DNA of 32,533 nt from Betaproteobacteria bacterium (GCA_009923755.1 RFSW01000008.1:1-32533); one strand, 5' to 3'; shown: positions 1 to 10,289, numbered from the stretch's first letter. Program-made: numbers and translations. Notes: generated by a model not told the origin, from the sequence alone.

Positions 1-1935
1 GGCGCAGCCGCTTATCTGGCTCGCCAGTACAAGACCATCGCCATCGTCGGTGTGGTGCTGGCGGTGCTCATCGGCATCTTCCTGGACCTGACCACGGCCG
101 TGGGCTTCGTGGTGGGCGCGGTGCTGTCGGGCGCCTGTGGCTTCATCGGCATGAATGTGTCGGTCAAGGCCAATGTGCGCACGGCGCAGGCGGCCACCCG
201 TGGCATGGGGCCGGCTTTGGATGTGGCCTTCAAGGGCGGCGCCATCACCGGCATGCTGGTGGTGGGTCTGGGCCTGCTGGGTGTGGGCATCTTCTTCCTG
301 TTCATCACGGGCAACGGCAACATGACGCCCGACAAGAGCCTGAGCAGCGTGCTCAAGCCCTTGTTGGGCCTGGCCTTCGGCTCGTCCCTGATCTCGATCT
401 TTGCGCGTCTGGGCGGGGGCATCTTCACCAAGGGCGCCGATGTGGGGGCCGATCTGGTGGGCAAGGTCGAAGCCGGCATCCCGGAGGACGACCCGCGCAA
501 TCCGGCCGTGATCGCCGACAACGTGGGCGACAACGTGGGGGACTGCGCCGGCATGGCCGCCGACCTGTTCGAGACCTATGCGGTCACGCTGATCGCCACC
601 ATGGCGCTGGGCGCGCTGATGGTGACGGCCGCCCCGATGGAGGCGGTGGTGTATCCGCTGATTCTGGGTGGCGTATCGATCATCGCCTCCATCATCGGCT
701 GCGGCTTCGTCAAGGCTGCGCCGGACATGAAGAACGTGATGCCCGCCCTTTACAAGGGCCTCATCGTGGCCGGCGTGATCTCGCTGGTGGCGTTCTTCTT
801 CGTGACCAAGGCGGTGATGCCCGATGACGCCTTGGGCGCGGGCACGCAGATGCGACTGTTCGGCGCGTGCATCGTGGGCCTGGTGATGACGGCGGCCATG
901 GTGTGGATCACCGAGTACTACACCGGCACGCAGTTCAAGCCGGTGCAGCACGTGGCGCAGGCCTCGACCACCGGACACGGCACCAACATCATCGCCGGCC
1001 TGGGCGTGTCGATGAAGTCGACGGCGTGGCCGGTGGTGTTCGTGTGTTTGGCCATCTACGCAGCGCACGCACTGGCCGGTCTGTATGGCATCGCCGTGGC
1101 GGCCACCTCGATGCTGAGCATGGCCGGCATCATCGTGGCGCTGGACGCCTACGGGCCCATCACCGACAACGCCGGTGGCATTGCCGAAATGGCGGAGTTG
1201 CCCGCCAGCGTGCGCGACATCACCGACCCGTTGGACGCCGTGGGCAACACCACGAAGGCGGTGACCAAGGGCTATGCCATTGGCTCAGCGGGCCTTGCCG
1301 CCCTTGTGCTGTTTGCCGATTACACCCACGCGCTGGAAGCGCGCGGCATGAACCTGAGCTTCGACTTGTCCGACCACAAGGTGATCGTGGGCCTGTTCAT
1401 CGGGGGCCTGATCCCCTACCTGTTCGGCGCCATGGCCATGGAAGCCGTGGGCCGCGCAGCCGGATCGGTGGTGGTGGAGGTGCGCCGCCAGTTCCGCGAG
1501 ATCAAGGGCATCATGGAAGGCACGGCCAAGCCGGATTACGGCACCGCGGTGGACATGCTGACCACCGCGGCGATCAAGGAGATGATCATTCCCTCGCTGT
1601 TGCCGGTGGTGGTGCCCATCGTGGTGGGTCTGCTGTTGGGCCCGGCGGCACTGGGTGGCCTGCTCATGGGCACGATCATCACGGGCCTGTTCGTGGGCAT
1701 CTCGATGTGCACGGGCGGAGGCGCCTGGGACAATGCCAAGAAGCTCATCGAAGAGGGCTTCACCGACAAGGACGGCGTGACCCACCGCAAGGGAGGCGAG
1801 GCCCACAAGGCCGCGGTCACCGGTGACACGGTGGGCGACCCCTACAAGGACACCGCCGGCCCGGCGGTGAACCCGCTGATCAAGATCATCAACATCGTGG
1901 CGCTGCTGATCGTGCCGCTGCTGCCCATGGCTTGA
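1..1935 (+). CDS. hppA: K+-independent H+-translocating membrane pyrophosphatase, 5'-truncated by window edge
   Basis: Integral membrane pump that couples hydrolysis of pyrophosphate to proton export across the inner membrane. The frame is open from base 1 (reading [17 protein letters not shown]), so the start lies outside the window and 644 codons are visible. The catalytic block is present around nt 440-580 ([20 protein letters not shown], then [18 protein letters not shown]), with acidic residues that bind Mg-PPi. A second acidic loop ([12 protein letters not shown]) lies near nt 1145-1190 and the C-terminal [15 protein letters not shown] near 1825-1865. The [10 protein letters not shown] motif has Lys at nt 1255-1257 where K+-dependent enzymes carry Ala, which by family knowledge marks the K+-independent, proton-pumping class. 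Multiple hydrophobic segments run throughout. Valine is mostly GTG in the visible 5' part, unlike the mixed GTC/GTG of the genes downstream. A good terminator follows. Confidence 0.97.
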   Translation, partial: GAAAYLARQYKTIAIVGVVLAVLIGIFLDLTTAVGFVVGAVLSGACGFIGMNVSVKANVRTAQAATRGMGPALDVAFKGGAITGMLVVGLGLLGVGIFFLFITGNGNMTPDKSLSSVLKPLLGLAFGSSLISIFARLGGGIFTKGADVGADLVGKVEAGIPEDDPRNPAVIADNVGDNVGDCAGMAADLFETYAVTLIATMALGALMVTAAPMEAVVYPLILGGVSIIASIIGCGFVKAAPDMKNVMPALYKGLIVAGVISLVAFFFVTKAVMPDDALGAGTQMRLFGACIVGLVMTAAMVWITEYYTGTQFKPVQHVAQASTTGHGTNIIAGLGVSMKSTAWPVVFVCLAIYAAHALAGLYGIAVAATSMLSMAGIIVALDAYGPITDNAGGIAEMAELPASVRDITDPLDAVGNTTKAVTKGYAIGSAGLAALVLFADYTHALEARGMNLSFDLSDHKVIVGLFIGGLIPYLFGAMAMEAVGRAAGSVVVEVRRQFREIKGIMEGTAKPDYGTAVDMLTTAAIKEMIIPSLLPVVVPIVVGLLLGPAALGGLLMGTIITGLFVGISMCTGGGAWDNAKKLIEEGFTDKDGVTHRKGGEAHKAAVTGDTVGDPYKDTAGPAVNPLIKIINIVALLIVPLLPMA

Positions 1936-1995
1936 TCGAAGACGCCCAAGCGGCGGCACCGGTCCCGTTTGGTACACGGGGCTGGGCCGCCCCAG

Positions 1996-2030
1996 ACCCC
2001 CCGCATCGGACAGCCCGATCCGGGGGGTTT
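1996..2030 (+). terminator. Rho-independent terminator after hppA
   Basis: CCCCCCG at 1997-2003 pairs with CGGGGGG at 2021-2027, and ATCGG (2005-2009) pairs with CCGAT (2015-2019). There is one C-C mismatch in the stem and the loop is ACAGC. A short T run (2028-2030) follows. It lies 60 bases past the hppA stop and is the likely end of that transcript. Confidence 0.75.
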
Positions 2031-2104
2031 GCACTTGGGTTATCGTCTCGCGTTTGTCGAATACCTTACAGTTGAGGTGACGCGCAGCGGCCTGCTCGCC
2101 AGGT

Positions 2105-2121
2105 TTGTAACGAAGTTACAA
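2105..2121. promoter_or_regulatory. Perfect palindrome TTGTAAC-GAA-GTTACAA, possible operator
   Basis: The arms are 7 bases each with a 3-base centre and no mismatch. The right arm with its flank, GTTACAAGG, is repeated at 2220-2228, just downstream of the proposed tonB -10 box. The dyad is about 80 bases upstream of that box, a position suited to an activator or repressor. I do not recognise the binding protein. Confidence 0.4.
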
Positions 2122-2199
2122 GGTCCTGGATGGGGGTCGTCGAGTCGCCTGCAACCGGCATCAGGTGTTGCCCTGAACCCGCCGGAATGGGGTGGCGGC

Positions 2200-2205
2200 T
2201 ATAGT
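2200..2205 (+). promoter_or_regulatory. Possible -10 box (TATAGT) for the tonB start
   Basis: TATAGT lies 90 bases before the GTG start at 2295. No convincing -35 box is seen at 16-18 bases, so activation by a factor bound upstream is possible. The stretch 1936-2294 holds no supported gene, only the terminator, the palindrome and this promoter. Confidence 0.35.
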
Positions 2206-2294
2206 GCCGATGAAAGAAAGTTACAAGGCCAGTTCCCCGGAATTGGGGGCTGGGCATCACGAGTGGCCCTCGGGGTCACGGTCAGGAGTCGTCA

Positions 2295-3074
2295 GTGGAT
2301 TTCGCTCAACAGCAACGCAACCCCAGCCGGCATTTCACCGCCATCGGCATCGTCGTGGTGATGCACCTGCTGCTCGGTTATGCGCTGGTCAGCGGCCTCG
2401 CACGCGGCATCGACGGACTTGCCCACGAGGCCGCCCTGCCCGAGCCGGGCGCCACCCTCGCTGTGCTCGGCGTCGGCCCCGATATCGCCTACCCCAACGC
2501 CCATCGGGGTCTGCAGGCGCGTATCGAGGCCGGCGGCTGTCTGGTCAGCGAAACGCCACCCGGCAAGGGCCTGCAGCGCTACGCCTTTCCCCGTCGCAAC
2601 CGCATCATCGCCGGGCTCTCACTGGGCTGCCTGGTGGTAGAAGCCGCCACCGCCAGCGGCTCACTGATCACTGCCCGCGATGCACTGGAGGCTGGGCGAG
2701 AGGTGTTCGCCATACCCGGCTCGATCCACTCACCGCAATCCCGAGGCTGCCATCGGTTGATCCGACAGGGCGCGGTCCTGGTCGAGACGCTCGCCGACAT
2801 CCTTGAGGCACTGCCCTTGGGTCCGCTTGAGGCCAGCGCCAGACAGCGCGATAGCGAGACAGCGGCTTGTGACACCGATGCCGGGGCACAGCGGTCCGAA
2901 TCAACCTTGTTGCGCGCCCTCGGCAGAGAGCCGAGCGCGCTCGATGCTCTGATCACCCGGAGCGGGCTGTCCGCGCCTGAGGTGCTCGCCGGCTTGATGG
3001 AACTGGAGCTGGACGGTCTGGTTGCGCGGATGGCGGATGGCCGCTTTCAACGCCTGCAAGGCGTTCGCGGATGA
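2295..3074 (+). CDS. dprA: Chimeric ORF: TonB N-terminus joined in frame to C-terminal DprA
   Basis: Residues 1 to ~36 read as the cytoplasmic tail and membrane anchor of a TonB energy transducer (QQRNPSRHFTAIGIVVVMHL). They use a GTG start with AGGAG six bases upstream. From SGLARGID (residues 33-40) onward the protein is DprA/Smf, which loads RecA on incoming single-stranded DNA. Visible DprA features are the GVGPDIAYPNAHRGL segment, FPRRNRIIAGLS, EAATASGSLITARDA and the VFAIPGS...GCHRLIRQGA block. A winged-helix-like C-terminal domain covers about residues 195-259. The DprA part is ~227 residues, so its SAM-like domain and first Rossmann strands (~140 residues) are missing. TonB's periplasmic part is also missing. 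The join falls in VSGLAR, a string shared by both families, so an assembly or recombination chimera is likelier than a working fusion. The stop is 5 bases from the convergent tsaD end. Confidence 0.85.
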   Translation: MDFAQQQRNPSRHFTAIGIVVVMHLLLGYALVSGLARGIDGLAHEAALPEPGATLAVLGVGPDIAYPNAHRGLQARIEAGGCLVSETPPGKGLQRYAFPRRNRIIAGLSLGCLVVEAATASGSLITARDALEAGREVFAIPGSIHSPQSRGCHRLIRQGAVLVETLADILEALPLGPLEASARQRDSETAACDTDAGAQRSESTLLRALGREPSALDALITRSGLSAPEVLAGLMELELDGLVARMADGRFQRLQGVRG

Positions 3075-3079
3075 GCCCT

Positions 3080-4132
3080 TCAGGCGGGCGGCGCGAGCTC
3101 GGCGAGTGGCCAGCGTGGCCTGACGCTGACGCTCGGGGCGGGCGCCCCTACGACATCGCCCGGACGCCCAGCGGAACTGTGTTTCAAGCGCAGGGCACCA
3201 GCCAGCGCGATCATCGCGCCGTTGTCGGTGCAGAACGCCAGATCCGGGAAGAACAACTCGATGCCGGCCCGCCCGGCAGCCGCGCCGAGACGCTCGCGCA
3301 AGCGCTGGTTGGCACCGACGCCGCCGGCCACCACCAGGCGTTGTGCCGCGCAACGGCTCACCGCTGCCATCGCCTTGGCCACCAGCACGTCGGCCACCGC
3401 CTGCTCGAATTCGGCGGCGAGGTCGGCATGCGCGTGGGCCGCGGCCGGCATGCCCGCGACAGGCAGGGCGGCCAGCGTCGTCACCACCGCAGTTTTAAGG
3501 CCCGAGAAGCTCATATCGAGATCGCCGCTGTCGAGCATCGGTCGCGGCAAGCGGAAGCGGCCCGGCACGCCCTGCGCCGCCAGTCGGGCCAACGCCGGCC
3601 CCCCCGGATAAGCCAAGCCGAGCAGCTTGGCGGTCTTGTCAAAGGCCTCGCCGGCGGCATCGTCAAGCGACTCGCCGAGCAGCTCATAACAGCCCAGCCC
3701 GGTCACGTGCATCAGTTGGCTATGCCCACCCGATACCAGCAGAGCAACAAACGGGAAGCAAGGCGGGCGCTCGCACAACAGCGGCGAAAGCAGGTGCCCT
3801 TCCAAATGATGCACCGGTACCAGCGGCTTGCCGAGCGCCAGCGCAAGGCCCTCGGCGAAGGCTGCGCCGACCAGCAGAGCCCCGGCCAATCCGGGGCCGC
3901 GGGTGTAAGCGACGGCGTCGACGGCCTCCAGCCCAACACCCGCTTGCGTCAAAACGTGTCGGGTCAGCGGTACCACCCGCCGGATGTGATCGCGCGAGGC
4001 GAGCTCCGGTACCACGCCACCGTACTCGGCATGCATCGCCGCCTGCGTATGGAGAGCGTGTGCAAGCAAGCCGCGGGCCGTGTGGTACAGCGCCACGCCG
4101 GTCTCGTCACACGAGCTCTCGATGCCGAGCAC
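3080..4132 (-). CDS. tsaD: tRNA N6-adenosine threonylcarbamoyltransferase TsaD
   Basis: Catalytic subunit for t6A37 synthesis on ANN-decoding tRNAs; it transfers threonylcarbamoyl from TC-AMP together with TsaB and TsaE. The N-terminal motif [11 protein letters not shown] and the metal-binding HLEGH (in [14 protein letters not shown]) are clear. So are [54 protein letters not shown] and [10 protein letters not shown]. The start is uncertain. There is no in-frame ATG near the expected N-terminus. GTG at 4132 gives 350 residues but removes part of the first strand. TTG at 4204, with GAAGG upstream, gives 374 residues and keeps [10 protein letters not shown]. The family is usually 335-345 residues. 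The gene is divergent from rpsU and its upstream region overlaps the rpsU promoter. Confidence 0.95.
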   Translation of the reverse strand: MLGIESSCDETGVALYHTARGLLAHALHTQAAMHAEYGGVVPELASRDHIRRVVPLTRHVLTQAGVGLEAVDAVAYTRGPGLAGALLVGAAFAEGLALALGKPLVPVHHLEGHLLSPLLCERPPCFPFVALLVSGGHSQLMHVTGLGCYELLGESLDDAAGEAFDKTAKLLGLAYPGGPALARLAAQGVPGRFRLPRPMLDSGDLDMSFSGLKTAVVTTLAALPVAGMPAAAHAHADLAAEFEQAVADVLVAKAMAAVSRCAAQRLVVAGGVGANQRLRERLGAAAGRAGIELFFPDLAFCTDNGAMIALAGALRLKHSSAGRPGDVVGAPAPSVSVRPRWPLAELAPPA

Positions 4133-4230
4133 ACAGACATCAGGTGCGGGCCGGGCTGCGTCGAAGCCGCTGGTCGGGGTGTTGCTATCGCTGACGGGTC
4201 GCAAACGCGGACTGCCTTCGAGAAAAGGGT

Positions 4231-4257
4231 TTGCAAGTCGCGCCCGGCGCGTATAAT
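4231..4257 (+). promoter_or_regulatory. Sigma-70 type promoter for rpsU
   Basis: TTGCAA at 4231-4236 and a consensus TATAAT at 4252-4257 are 15 bases apart; TTTGCA at 4230 gives 16. Transcription would start near 4264, about 46 bases before the rpsU ATG. It lies inside the upstream region of the divergent tsaD. Confidence 0.7.
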
Positions 4258-4294
4258 CGCGGGCTTTTCCTGTGGCCGGCACGATGTCGGCCTC

Positions 4295-4308
4295 TAAACC
4301 GGAGTTTA
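4295..4308 (+). promoter_or_regulatory. Hairpin presenting the rpsU Shine-Dalgarno
   Basis: TAAAC (4295-4299) can pair with GTTTA (4304-4308) around the loop CGGA, which holds most of the GGAG ribosome binding site (4301-4304). A second short stem, GGCCG/CGGCC, is at 4274-4278/4288-4292. The stem is weak, so this is a suggestion only. Confidence 0.3.
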
Positions 4309-4309
4309 A

Positions 4310-4522
4310 ATGCCTAGCGTACGAGTCCGTGAGAACGAAGCTTTCGAAGTGGCGATGCGCCGCTTCAAGCGCACCATCGAAAAGACTGGCCTGCTCACCG
4401 AGCTGCGCGCCCGCGAGTTCTATGAGAAGCCCACCGCCGAACGCAAGCGCAAGCTCGCGGCGGCTGTGAAGCGCCATTACAAGCGCATCCGCAGCCAGAT
4501 GTTGCCCAAGAAGCTCTACTGA
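4310..4522 (+). CDS. rpsU: 30S ribosomal protein S21
   Basis: A 70-residue basic protein of the small ribosomal subunit platform, close to the 16S rRNA 3' end, used in translation initiation. The start [20 protein letters not shown] and the strongly basic tail ([11 protein letters not shown]) are typical, and the length is that of the family. ATG is preceded by GGAG six bases upstream. It is the first gene of the conserved macromolecular synthesis cluster (rpsU-yqeY-dnaG-rpoD), with yqeY only 12 bases downstream. Confidence 0.98.
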   Translation: MPSVRVRENEAFEVAMRRFKRTIEKTGLLTELRAREFYEKPTAERKRKLAAAVKRHYKRIRSQMLPKKLY

Positions 4523-4534
4523 GCACGAGGGACC

Positions 4535-4978
4535 GTGTCCCTCAAGACGCAGATCGCCGAAGACATGAAGTCGGCGATGCGTGCCAAGGATGCGCCGCGA
4601 CTCGCGGCCATCCGCCTGCTGATGGCGGGCATCAAGCAACGCGAAGTCGACGAGCGCATCGAGTTGGATGACGCCGCTGTGGTGGCGATCGTCGAGAAGC
4701 AGATCAAGCAGCGCCGCGACGCCATCACGCAATATGACGCTGGCGGGCGACCTGAACTCGCAGCCGCCGAGCGCTTCGAGATGGAAGTTCTCGAGACCTA
4801 CCTCCCCGCAAGACTCTCCGACACTGAGATCGACGCGGTCATCGCAGCAGCAATCTCAGCCTCAGGCGCTAGCGGTGCAAAGGACATGGGTAAGGTGATG
4901 GCAGCGGTCAAGCCGCAACTGGCCGGTCGCGCAGACATGGCGGCCGTTTCCGCGCGCATCAAGGCCGCGCTGGGCTGA
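4535..4978 (+). CDS. yqeY: GatB/YqeY domain protein
   Basis: A 147-residue soluble protein. It resembles the C-terminal tail domain of amidotransferase GatB, which contacts tRNA, but it has no catalytic domain and its role is unproven. The family pattern is seen in [19 protein letters not shown], the basic and acidic helices [33 protein letters not shown] and a C-terminal [19 protein letters not shown]. The start is GTG, with GAGGG upstream in the 12-base gap after rpsU, suggesting co-transcription. Its position between rpsU and dnaG is common in betaproteobacteria. Confidence 0.93.
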   Translation: MSLKTQIAEDMKSAMRAKDAPRLAAIRLLMAGIKQREVDERIELDDAAVVAIVEKQIKQRRDAITQYDAGGRPELAAAERFEMEVLETYLPARLSDTEIDAVIAAAISASGASGAKDMGKVMAAVKPQLAGRADMAAVSARIKAALG

Positions 4979-5022
4979 AGACCCAGCGATCACCCAAGCC
5001 GTGCTGCCGAGAGCCGGCACCC

Positions 5023-5028
5023 TATAAT
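5023..5028 (+). promoter_or_regulatory. Possible -10 box (TATAAT) for dnaG
   Basis: A consensus TATAAT sits 42 bases before the dnaG ATG in the 91-base gap after yqeY. No good -35 hexamer is seen at the right distance, so an internal promoter is likely but not certain. Confidence 0.45.
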
Positions 5029-5069
5029 CAAGCAACCGGCTGCGCGGTCAGCCGATACCCGGTTGCGCG

Positions 5070-6791
5070 ATGATCCCGCAGTCATTCATTGACGACCTGC
5101 TCGCCCGCCTCGACATCGTCGATGTGGTCGGCAAGCGCATCCAGCTCAAGCGGGCGGGCGCCAACCTGAGTGCGTGTTGCCCCTTCCACGACGAGCGCTC
5201 GCCCTCGTTCACGGTGAGCCCGACCAAGCAGTTCTACCACTGCTTCGGTTGCGGAGCGCACGGCACCGCAATCCGCTTTGTCATGGAGTACGAGAACCTC
5301 GGTTTCGTCGAGGCGGTGGAAAGTCTGGCGGCGAGCCTCGGCCTCGAGGTGCCGGACGAGCGTGGCCCAGCCAGCGGCTCGGTGAGGAGCCGCTCAGAGG
5401 CGCTGCGCCCGCTGCTCAATGCCGCTGCCACTCTCTATCGGCAGAAGCTCAGGGATACACCGCGCGCCATCGATTACCTCAAACGCCGCGGCCTCACCGG
5501 GCAGATCGCCAAGCGCTTCGGGCTCGGCTACGCGCCCGAGGGCTGGGACGCGCTCGCCTCGGTCTTTTCCGACTACCGCGGCAACGCCGACCTCATCGAG
5601 GCCGGGCTGGTGGTGGCTGGCGAGGCGGGCAAGCGTCACGACCGCTTCCGCGATCGCATCATGTTCCCGATCACCGACGGCGCCGGGCGCATGATCGGCT
5701 TTGGTGGTCGCATCCTCGATCGCGGCGAGCCGAAGTACCTCAACAGCCCGGAGACGCCGTTGTTCAGTAAGGGCCGCGAGCTGTTCGGCCTGTGGCCCGC
5801 CAAAGATGCGATGAAACGGGAGAACCGCGCCATCGTTGTCGAGGGCTACATGGACGTGGTCGCGCTGGCGCAGCATGGCGTCGAGAACGCCGTGGCCACG
5901 CTCGGCACCGCCACCACGCCAAACCACGTGCAAAAACTTCTGCGCATGGTCGACGAGATCGTCTTCTGCTTCGATGGCGATGCGGCAGGTCGTAGAGCAG
6001 CCTGGCGCGCGTTGGAGAACAGCCTCGGCGTGCTGCGGGACGATGCGCGCCTCAAGTTCCTCTTTCTGCCTGACGGCGAAGACCCCGACACCTACGTGCG
6101 CCAGGTCGGTGCGGACGGCTTCCGTGAAGCGCTCGGCGATGCCCTGTCGCTGGCCGAGTTCATGGTGCGGGAGCTGACGGCACAGGCCGAGGGTGACGCG
6201 GTGGAGGCCGCCGCACAGATCGTCCATCGCGCCGAGCCGCTGCTGCGACAGGTCCAGGCGCCGGCATTGGCGCTGCTGCTGCGCAAGCGCATCGCCGACG
6301 CGGCGGGCCTCTCCAGCGGCGAGGTCGACGGGCTGGTCGGGCAGGCCTTCGCCCGCAGCGAGCGTCCGCGCGCACCCGCCCTGCGACAGCGCCAGCCGAC
6401 TGGCTCGCTTGCAGCGTTGCTGCTCTCGCGCGTCTTGCGAGCACCGGTCCTCGCCCTGCAACTCGACCCCGAGCGCGTTGCGAGCCTCGCCGACGATCCG
6501 GCAGGACGTGCACTGCTGACGGTGATCGGCATCTGTGCAAGCCAACCCGACATCTCGGTCGAAGACCTCGCTGGGCAACTGCGCGAGTCGCCGCATGCCG
6601 GTGCGTGTCGGGATGCTGCAAGGCTGACCCGAGATCTGCCTGAAGACGTCGACCTGGCACAAGAAGTGGCCGCTCTCGCGGCCCGTCTTGCCGACTCATC
6701 GCGGGAAGCGCCACCCACCGACATCGCCGCCCTCGATGCGGCCGCACGCTCCGCGTGGCTGGCTGAGCTCAGGCGCAAAAAAGGCGTCTGA
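5070..6791 (+). CDS. dnaG: DNA primase
   Basis: Synthesises RNA primers for chromosomal replication and works with the replicative helicase DnaB. The N-terminal CHC2 zinc finger is intact (C37, H40, C58, C61, in CCPFHDERSPSF and YHCFGCGAHG). The RNA polymerase core includes RDRIMFPITD and GFGGRIL (about residues 193-214). The TOPRIM domain has E257 in VVEGYMD and D301/D303 in CFDGDAAG, the metal-binding acidic residues. The C-terminal ~150 residues, divergent as usual, would bind DnaB. At 573 residues it is normal in length. ATG at 5070 gives the typical MIPQSFIDDLLARLDIVDVV start. Confidence 0.98.
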   Translation: MIPQSFIDDLLARLDIVDVVGKRIQLKRAGANLSACCPFHDERSPSFTVSPTKQFYHCFGCGAHGTAIRFVMEYENLGFVEAVESLAASLGLEVPDERGPASGSVRSRSEALRPLLNAAATLYRQKLRDTPRAIDYLKRRGLTGQIAKRFGLGYAPEGWDALASVFSDYRGNADLIEAGLVVAGEAGKRHDRFRDRIMFPITDGAGRMIGFGGRILDRGEPKYLNSPETPLFSKGRELFGLWPAKDAMKRENRAIVVEGYMDVVALAQHGVENAVATLGTATTPNHVQKLLRMVDEIVFCFDGDAAGRRAAWRALENSLGVLRDDARLKFLFLPDGEDPDTYVRQVGADGFREALGDALSLAEFMVRELTAQAEGDAVEAAAQIVHRAEPLLRQVQAPALALLLRKRIADAAGLSSGEVDGLVGQAFARSERPRAPALRQRQPTGSLAALLLSRVLRAPVLALQLDPERVASLADDPAGRALLTVIGICASQPDISVEDLAGQLRESPHAGACRDAARLTRDLPEDVDLAQEVAALAARLADSSREAPPTDIAALDAAARSAWLAELRRKKGV

Positions 6792-6825
6792 GACCGGCGC
6801 CCTCAGCGCGAGTTCCATCCCTTGA

Positions 6826-6831
6826 TATAAT
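6826..6831 (+). promoter_or_regulatory. Possible -10 box (TATAAT) for rpoD
   Basis: TATAAT lies 30 bases before the rpoD ATG in the 69-base dnaG-rpoD gap. The -35 region (about 6803-6808) is poor. An internal promoter before rpoD is common in this cluster. Confidence 0.5.
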
Positions 6832-6860
6832 GGAAAGTTAGCCTCACCTACAAGCCAGCC

Positions 6861-8942
<2,082 letters not shown>

Positions 8943-8967
8943 TGGCCTCGACAGTCCGCACCGTGTA

Positions 8968-8984
8968 TCTAGTCGAAGACTAGA
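8968..8984. promoter_or_regulatory. Perfect palindrome TCTAGTC-GAA-GACTAGA
   Basis: The arms are 7 bases with a 3-base centre, 27 bases before the carbonic anhydrase GTG start. It could be an operator overlapping the transcription start or an RNA hairpin in the leader. It shares its arm-GAA-arm form with the dyad at 2105-2121, but not its sequence. Confidence 0.35.
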
Positions 8985-9011
8985 CAACCGACCCCGCCAT
9001 GGAGGCACCCT

Positions 9012-9863
9012 GTGAGAAAGATCGCGACGCTCCTGCCCATCCTGCTGACAGTTTCCGCCGCAGGCCAGGCGCAGGAATCAGCACCTCAAGCCGATGGCAA
9101 AAGCCTTGCCACGCAAAACGCTGCGCTGCGCAGCAACACGGAGGGCAGGGGCTTTGGACCACAGTCGCCGAGAGACCTCGACAGGAAGTCTGGCTACAAC
9201 CAGCGCATCTTCGCCACGTCACCGCCTGCAAGCCTGATGAATCTCTGCAACATCCACTTCCACAAGAACGCTGAACACAAGGGCGGCGAGTTCACCACCT
9301 TTGCCGGCTACGGGGATGGGCACGGCCACGGCAGTGGCTACACGTTCTCGGGTTCGCTGACGCCTGCTGAGTCGCGGCCTTTAGATGCGGAGGTGTGCGT
9401 CGGCGACCACGGCGGTCTGCAGGTGGGCGACACCATCGAGGTTCACTACGTCCACAGTTCCGCACAAGTACAACCAGGGCCGACCCTTGGCGCCTGCTTG
9501 AGCGAAGGCGTGAGCAATCCGCAATTGCGCGTCGAGGCGCAAGTGTTCGTCCTGGTCAACGACGCAGCCGCAGTCGACTTCACCACAGTCACCGCACTGG
9601 GCCGGGCGAATGGCTTCCACCAAGCCACCAAGCTCCCACAGAACACCGGACAGCCGATCAACTACAAGGGCTCCACTACAGGCCCGGCCTTCAACGAGAA
9701 GGGATCACCCCTACAGGTATCGTGGAGCGTACGACCGAAAGTACTCAAGGTCGATGCAGCCTCGGTCGGTCGATGGTGCAAAGACAACGTGTTCAAGGAA
9801 GACCACGCCCACGGCGTTCGCAATCTGATCGTCGACGAGTTCCTACTGTCCACGATGCAGTAA
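9012..9863 (+). CDS. Secreted delta-class carbonic anhydrase
   Basis: Predicted periplasmic enzyme for reversible CO2 hydration. GTG at 9012 has GGAGG six bases upstream and gives a signal peptide (MRKIATLLPILLTVSAAGQA, cleavage likely near residue 20). The block NLCNIHFHKNAEHKGGEF (residues 77-94) is what I recall for bacterial delta-class enzymes. H82, H84 and H89 are candidate zinc ligands, by analogy with the HxH pattern of alpha-class enzymes. A histidine and glycine-rich YGDGHGHGSGY (100-110) and a C-terminal EDHAHGVRNLIVDEF follow. Cysteines 79, 129, 162 and 256 could form disulfides, as expected for an exported protein. It stands alone between tRNA-Ile and a small membrane protein. 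Codon use looks less GC-biased than its neighbours, which may reflect transfer. The family call rests on memory of the motif. Confidence 0.72.
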   Translation: MRKIATLLPILLTVSAAGQAQESAPQADGKSLATQNAALRSNTEGRGFGPQSPRDLDRKSGYNQRIFATSPPASLMNLCNIHFHKNAEHKGGEFTTFAGYGDGHGHGSGYTFSGSLTPAESRPLDAEVCVGDHGGLQVGDTIEVHYVHSSAQVQPGPTLGACLSEGVSNPQLRVEAQVFVLVNDAAAVDFTTVTALGRANGFHQATKLPQNTGQPINYKGSTTGPAFNEKGSPLQVSWSVRPKVLKVDAASVGRWCKDNVFKEDHAHGVRNLIVDEFLLSTMQ

Positions 9864-9868
9864 GCGGC

Positions 9869-9900
9869 CTTGAGCGTCATCGCCCGAATTCCGGCTCAAG
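9869..9900 (+). terminator. Possible hairpin after the carbonic anhydrase gene
   Basis: CTTGAGC (9869-9875) and GCTCAAG (9894-9900) are perfect inverted copies separated by 18 bases, starting 5 bases past the stop codon. No T run follows, so it is only a weak terminator candidate. Confidence 0.3.
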
Positions 9901-10037
9901 TGATCCACTGACAGCAACGGTCTGCCCCTCCAGCCGCGACCACGCCACCCCGGTACAACATCGTTTCGCAACAAGTGACAAGATTTACGACAACGCTGGT
10001 GTACACTTTTCCTGACAATGCTCGTCGGGAGATCGCC

Positions 10038-10289
10038 TTGAACGCCTACATCTGGTTTTTTCTGCTGTTCGGTGCATGCTTCGGAGCGCTTAGCTTTTCC
10101 CGTCGCCATTGGTTCAGCGAGGGACCGCAGAAGCCGGCCGGCGACAACGGTGCAACGGCAACGATGGCGAGTCGACTGTTCTGGGTGATGGTGTGCACCT
10201 TCCTCTGGCCGATCATGTTGCTGACCGGCCTGAACTCGGCATGGATCCTTGCCAAGCGTAAATCGGGCCCGTCGCACGCCAGACGCTAA
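10038..10289 (+). CDS. Small hypothetical membrane protein
   Basis: I do not recognise this family. TTG at 10038 with GGGAG six bases upstream gives 83 residues, starting NAYIWFFLLFGACFGALSFS after the initiator. An in-frame ATG at 9975 would give 104 residues but has no ribosome site and a less natural N-terminus. Two hydrophobic segments are visible, about residues 4-17 and 46-66. A basic, polar linker separates them and a basic tail (KRKSGPSHARR) follows, so it is probably a two-span inner membrane protein. The gene lies alone between the carbonic anhydrase and the acyltransferase, with 122 to 174 bases on each side. Confidence 0.55.
   Translation: MNAYIWFFLLFGACFGALSFSRRHWFSEGPQKPAGDNGATATMASRLFWVMVCTFLWPIMLLTGLNSAWILAKRKSGPSHARR

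Noticed and set aside
1969-2361. Open frame between hppA and the tonB start
   Set aside because: It covers the hppA terminator and the tonB promoter region, lacks a ribosome site and shows no protein family features.
3071-4297. Long plus-strand open frame opposite tsaD
   Set aside because: It is antisense to a clear tsaD and reads as Arg/Gln/His-rich shadow sequence, an effect of GC-rich codons on the other strand.
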